Source: Chloroflexales bacterium (GTDB taxonomy: Bacteria > Chloroflexota > Chloroflexia > Chloroflexales > Chloroflexaceae). Taken from it: a stretch of DNA of 7,028 nt. The position numbers and the translations under genes were made by a program. The stretch covers positions 1 through 7,028 of the forward strand of contig JAAXUL010000419.1 of NCBI GenBank assembly GCA_013336035.1. The letters are read 5' to 3'. Shown here one piece after another: positions 5,102 through 7,028 of the stretch (positions are counted from its first letter, which is position 1; each line of letters opens with the position of its first letter). The notes under the pieces are model-generated. The model saw only the letters and a list, made by a program, of their open reading frames with translations, was not told the DNA's origin and searched no databases.

Positions 5102-5119
5102 GCGACAAGGCGCTGTCGC
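5102..5119. repeat. 6-bp hairpin in the amidohydrolase leader
   Basis: GCGACA (5102-5107) and TGTCGC (5114-5119) are exact inverted repeats around a six-base loop. The hairpin lies between the predicted transcription start and the ribosome site AGGGGG at 5129-5134. It has no U-run, so it is not a simple terminator. It could be an operator or an mRNA-stabilising stem. Confidence 0.4.
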
Positions 5120-5128
5120 CGGCCTGTC

Positions 5129-5134
5129 AGGGGG
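5129..5134 (+). promoter_or_regulatory. Ribosome binding site of the amidohydrolase
   Basis: AGGGGG ends five bases before ATG 5140. A second ATG at 5136 is in another frame and too close to this site to be used, so 5140 is the start. Confidence 0.65.
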
Positions 5135-5139
5135 CATGT

Positions 5140-6762
5140 ATGGCTACGCTGGTGCTCTACAATGGCCCGATCTACACGCTCGACCAGGCGCAGCCGGTTG
5201 CGCGGGCGGTCGCCGTGCGCGACGGCAGGATCTTCGCGCTCGGCAGCGAGGGCCGCGTGCAGGCCGCGGTCGCGGGTATGCGCGGCGAGACGATCAACCT
5301 GCGGGGCCGCGCCGTGGTGCCCGGGCTCACCGACGCCCACGTCCACATCACCTGGCAGGGCCTCGGCGCCCGCGAGGCTCGCCTCGGCGAGGCCGCCAGC
5401 CTCGAGGCCGCCCTGGCGATCATCGCCGAGCGGGCGAGGGCGCTCTCGCCCGGGATCTGGCTGCGCGGCGGCGGCTGGGACCACATCCCCTGGGGGCGCC
5501 GCTGGCCCACCCGCGCCGACCTCGACGCCGTCTGCCCCGACCGGCCCGCCACCCTCACGCGCAAAGATGGCCACTCGCTCTGGGTCAACAGCAAGGCCCT
5601 GGCCCTGGCCGGCATCACCGCCGAGACGCCCGACCCCGTCGGCGGCCAGATCCAGCGCGACCAGGAGCGCGCGCCGACGGGCATCCTCTTCGAGGCGGCT
5701 ATGGATCTGGTGCGCGCTGTCGTACCGCCCATCGGCGAGGTCGAGCGCCTCGATGGGCTGCGGGCCGCCCTACACGAGGCCCTGAGCTACGGCATCACCA
5801 GCATCCACATCCCGCCCGGCACCAACCACGCCAGCGGCCCCGAGGCCCTGCGCGACCTGCAGACCCTGCGGGCCCGCGACGCGCTGAGCGTGCGCAGCCT
5901 GGCCTTCCTCGCCCAGCCCGACCTCGAGGGCGCCCTCGCGATAGGCCTGCGCAGCGGCCTGGGCGACCGCTGGCTGCGCATCGGCGGGCTCAAGCTCTTC
6001 GCCGACGGCTCGCTCGGCTCCGAGAGCGCCGAGATGCTGAATCACTACGAGGGCCGGCGCCACAGCGGCATCTCTGTGATCGAGCCGGGCGAGCTCGAGC
6101 GCCTGGTGCGACAGGCGAACGCCGGCGGTATCAGCGTCGCCGTCCACGCTATCGGCGACGCCGCCAACCGCAGGGTCCTCGACGCGATCGAGAAGGCCCA
6201 GGCCGACCGCAGGCAGGGCGGCGCGACCTACCCGGCTATGGCTCTGCCCAACCGGATCGAGCACGTGCAGGTGCTCCACCCGAAAGATCTTCCCCGGCTG
6301 GCCCAGCTCGGCGTTGTCGCCTCGATGCAGCCGATCCACTGCACCAGCGACATCGAGGCGGCCGAGGCGCTCTGGGGCTCCCGCTGCGCCTACGCCTACG
6401 CCTGGTACAGCCTGAAGCAGAGCGGCGCCACCCTCGCCTTCGGCAGCGACGCCCCCGTCGAGAGCATGAACCCGTGGCGCGGCCTCCACGCCGCCGTGAC
6501 CCGCCAGCGCCCGGGCGGCTACCCCGAGGGCGGCTGGTACCCCGAGCAGCGCCTGAGCGTCGACGAGGCCCTGCAGGCCTACTGCCTCGGCCCCGCCATC
6601 GCCAGCGGCGAGGACGGTGCCAAGGGGCGCCTCGTGCCTGGCATGCTCGCCGATATGGCCGTGCTCACCGGCGACCCCTTCCGCAGCGCCCCGGCCGAGC
6701 TCCCCGCCATCACCGCAGCTATGACCATCGTCGAGGGTAAGGTGGTCTTCGAGCGATCTTGA
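5140..6762 (+). CDS. YtcJ-like metal-dependent amidohydrolase
   Basis: This is an amidohydrolase-superfamily enzyme (Amidohydro_3/YtcJ type) with a metal-dependent TIM barrel, 540 residues, typical for the group. It has no signal peptide and is presumably cytosolic. Relatives hydrolyse N-substituted formamides and similar C-N bonds; the substrate here is unknown. Visible elements are the N-terminal beta-sandwich start (YNGPIYTLDQAQPVARAVAVRDGRI), the metal-binding DAHVH (His67, His69), KDGHSLWVNSKALALAGI (142-159), GGLKLFADGSLGS (282-294, Lys285), VAVHAIGDAANRRVLDAIE (333-351, His336), RIEHVQVLHPKDL (372-384, His375), GVVASMQPIH (391-400), LAFGSDAPVESMNPW (432-446, metal-binding Asp437) and the closing GRLVPGMLADMAVLTGDPF (496-514). 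All expected metal ligands are present, so it should be active. It follows a strong promoter and runs within 8 bases of an MFS gene with which it is surely co-transcribed. Confidence 0.92.
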   Translation: MATLVLYNGPIYTLDQAQPVARAVAVRDGRIFALGSEGRVQAAVAGMRGETINLRGRAVVPGLTDAHVHITWQGLGAREARLGEAASLEAALAIIAERARALSPGIWLRGGGWDHIPWGRRWPTRADLDAVCPDRPATLTRKDGHSLWVNSKALALAGITAETPDPVGGQIQRDQERAPTGILFEAAMDLVRAVVPPIGEVERLDGLRAALHEALSYGITSIHIPPGTNHASGPEALRDLQTLRARDALSVRSLAFLAQPDLEGALAIGLRSGLGDRWLRIGGLKLFADGSLGSESAEMLNHYEGRRHSGISVIEPGELERLVRQANAGGISVAVHAIGDAANRRVLDAIEKAQADRRQGGATYPAMALPNRIEHVQVLHPKDLPRLAQLGVVASMQPIHCTSDIEAAEALWGSRCAYAYAWYSLKQSGATLAFGSDAPVESMNPWRGLHAAVTRQRPGGYPEGGWYPEQRLSVDEALQAYCLGPAIASGEDGAKGRLVPGMLADMAVLTGDPFRSAPAELPAITAAMTIVEGKVVFERS

Positions 6763-6766
6763 AAGG
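6761..6766 (+). promoter_or_regulatory. Ribosome binding site of the MFS gene
   Basis: GAAAGG overlaps the amidohydrolase TGA stop by two bases and ends four bases before ATG 6771, so terminating ribosomes can pass straight to the next start. Confidence 0.6.
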
Positions 6767-6770
6767 TACC

Positions 6771-7028
6771 ATGCGCAAGAACCGGATCTTCCTCGCTGTC
6801 GCCGGCGGCCACTTCGCCATCGATGTCCTCAACAGCACCGGGGCGGTGCTGCTGGCCGTGCTGAAAGAGCCTCTGGGCCTCAGCTACGCGCAGATCGGCA
6901 CCGCCCTGACAATCTACCTGCTGATCGGCTCGCTCTCACAGCCGATCTTCGGCTGGCTCTCCGACAGGGCCCACGGCCGCACGATGCTGCTGGCGGCGTG
7001 CGCCGTGGCCTGGATGGCTATCTTCTTC
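6771..7028 (+). CDS. MFS transporter, N-terminal part (runs off the window)
   Basis: The first 86 residues of a major facilitator superfamily transporter are visible; the rest lies beyond the right edge. Three hydrophobic segments can be seen: about 7-31, 40-63 and 71-86. Between the second and third is the MFS loop motif GWLSDRAHGR (61-70), equivalent to motif A. The opening GHFAIDVLNS and GLSYAQIGTALTIYLLIGSLSQPIFGWLSDR resemble the fosmidomycin-resistance (Fsr) type of MFS exporter, but that resemblance is from memory of the family and does not define a substrate. The start has a good ribosome site and lies 8 bases after the amidohydrolase, implying one transcript and a shared substrate or pathway: either uptake of the compound hydrolysed, or export of a product or toxic compound. 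Confidence 0.85.
   Translation, partial: MRKNRIFLAVAGGHFAIDVLNSTGAVLLAVLKEPLGLSYAQIGTALTIYLLIGSLSQPIFGWLSDRAHGRTMLLAACAVAWMAIFF

Noticed and set aside
5058..6740. A 560-codon frame on the plus strand overlapping the amidohydrolase
   Set aside because: It is the +1-shifted shadow of the YtcJ-like gene. Its Arg/Pro/Gly-rich product has no motif, and its start would lie within the -35 box of the promoter.

Overview
The window is GC-rich bacterial chromosome (roughly two thirds G+C by eye), tightly packed, with Shine-Dalgarno sequences ahead of most genes. The RDD membrane protein with its soluble tail, the YtcJ-like amidohydrolase and the TrmD and MiaA sequence styles would fit a high-GC member of the Chloroflexota (Roseiflexus/Kouleothrix-like). 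That placement is an impression from protein sequence, not a demonstrated assignment. There are no RNA genes, mobile elements, phage genes or CRISPR arrays, and no gap over 300 bases.

Layout. (1) 2-139, plus strand: the last 45 codons of an unrecognised gene, whose stop codon overlaps that of trmD. (2) 2460 down to 136, minus strand: a GNAT acetyltransferase, a membrane-anchored alpha/beta hydrolase and trmD. The hydrolase and trmD touch (TAG followed directly by ATG). (3) 2574-3479, plus strand: miaA, divergent from the GNAT gene across a short region with face-to-face extended -10 elements inside a 7-bp inverted repeat. (4) 4978 down to 3474, minus strand: a histidine-phosphatase/phosphoglycerate-mutase-like gene followed by an RDD-family membrane protein. 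The RDD gene converges on miaA with abutting stop codons. (5) 5140 to the right edge, plus strand: a YtcJ-type amidohydrolase, then 8 bases later the start of an MFS transporter that runs off the window. A textbook TTGACA-N17-TACGAT promoter precedes this pair.

How the genes fit together. TrmD (m1G37) and MiaA (i6A37) both modify the base next to the anticodon and lie 1.7 kb apart, with trmD away from its usual rpsP-rimM-trmD-rplS company. The amidohydrolase and MFS transporter look like a small two-gene uptake-or-export plus hydrolysis unit of unknown substrate. The GNAT, alpha/beta hydrolase, histidine phosphatase and RDD proteins are recognisable families without assignable substrates. I see no clearly new multi-gene system. 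The items most worth a second look are the overlapping bidirectional promoter at 2514-2549, the amber-terminated in-frame mini-ORF ahead of the GNAT gene, the gene ends that leave no room for terminators, and the amidohydrolase-MFS pair with its strong promoter.
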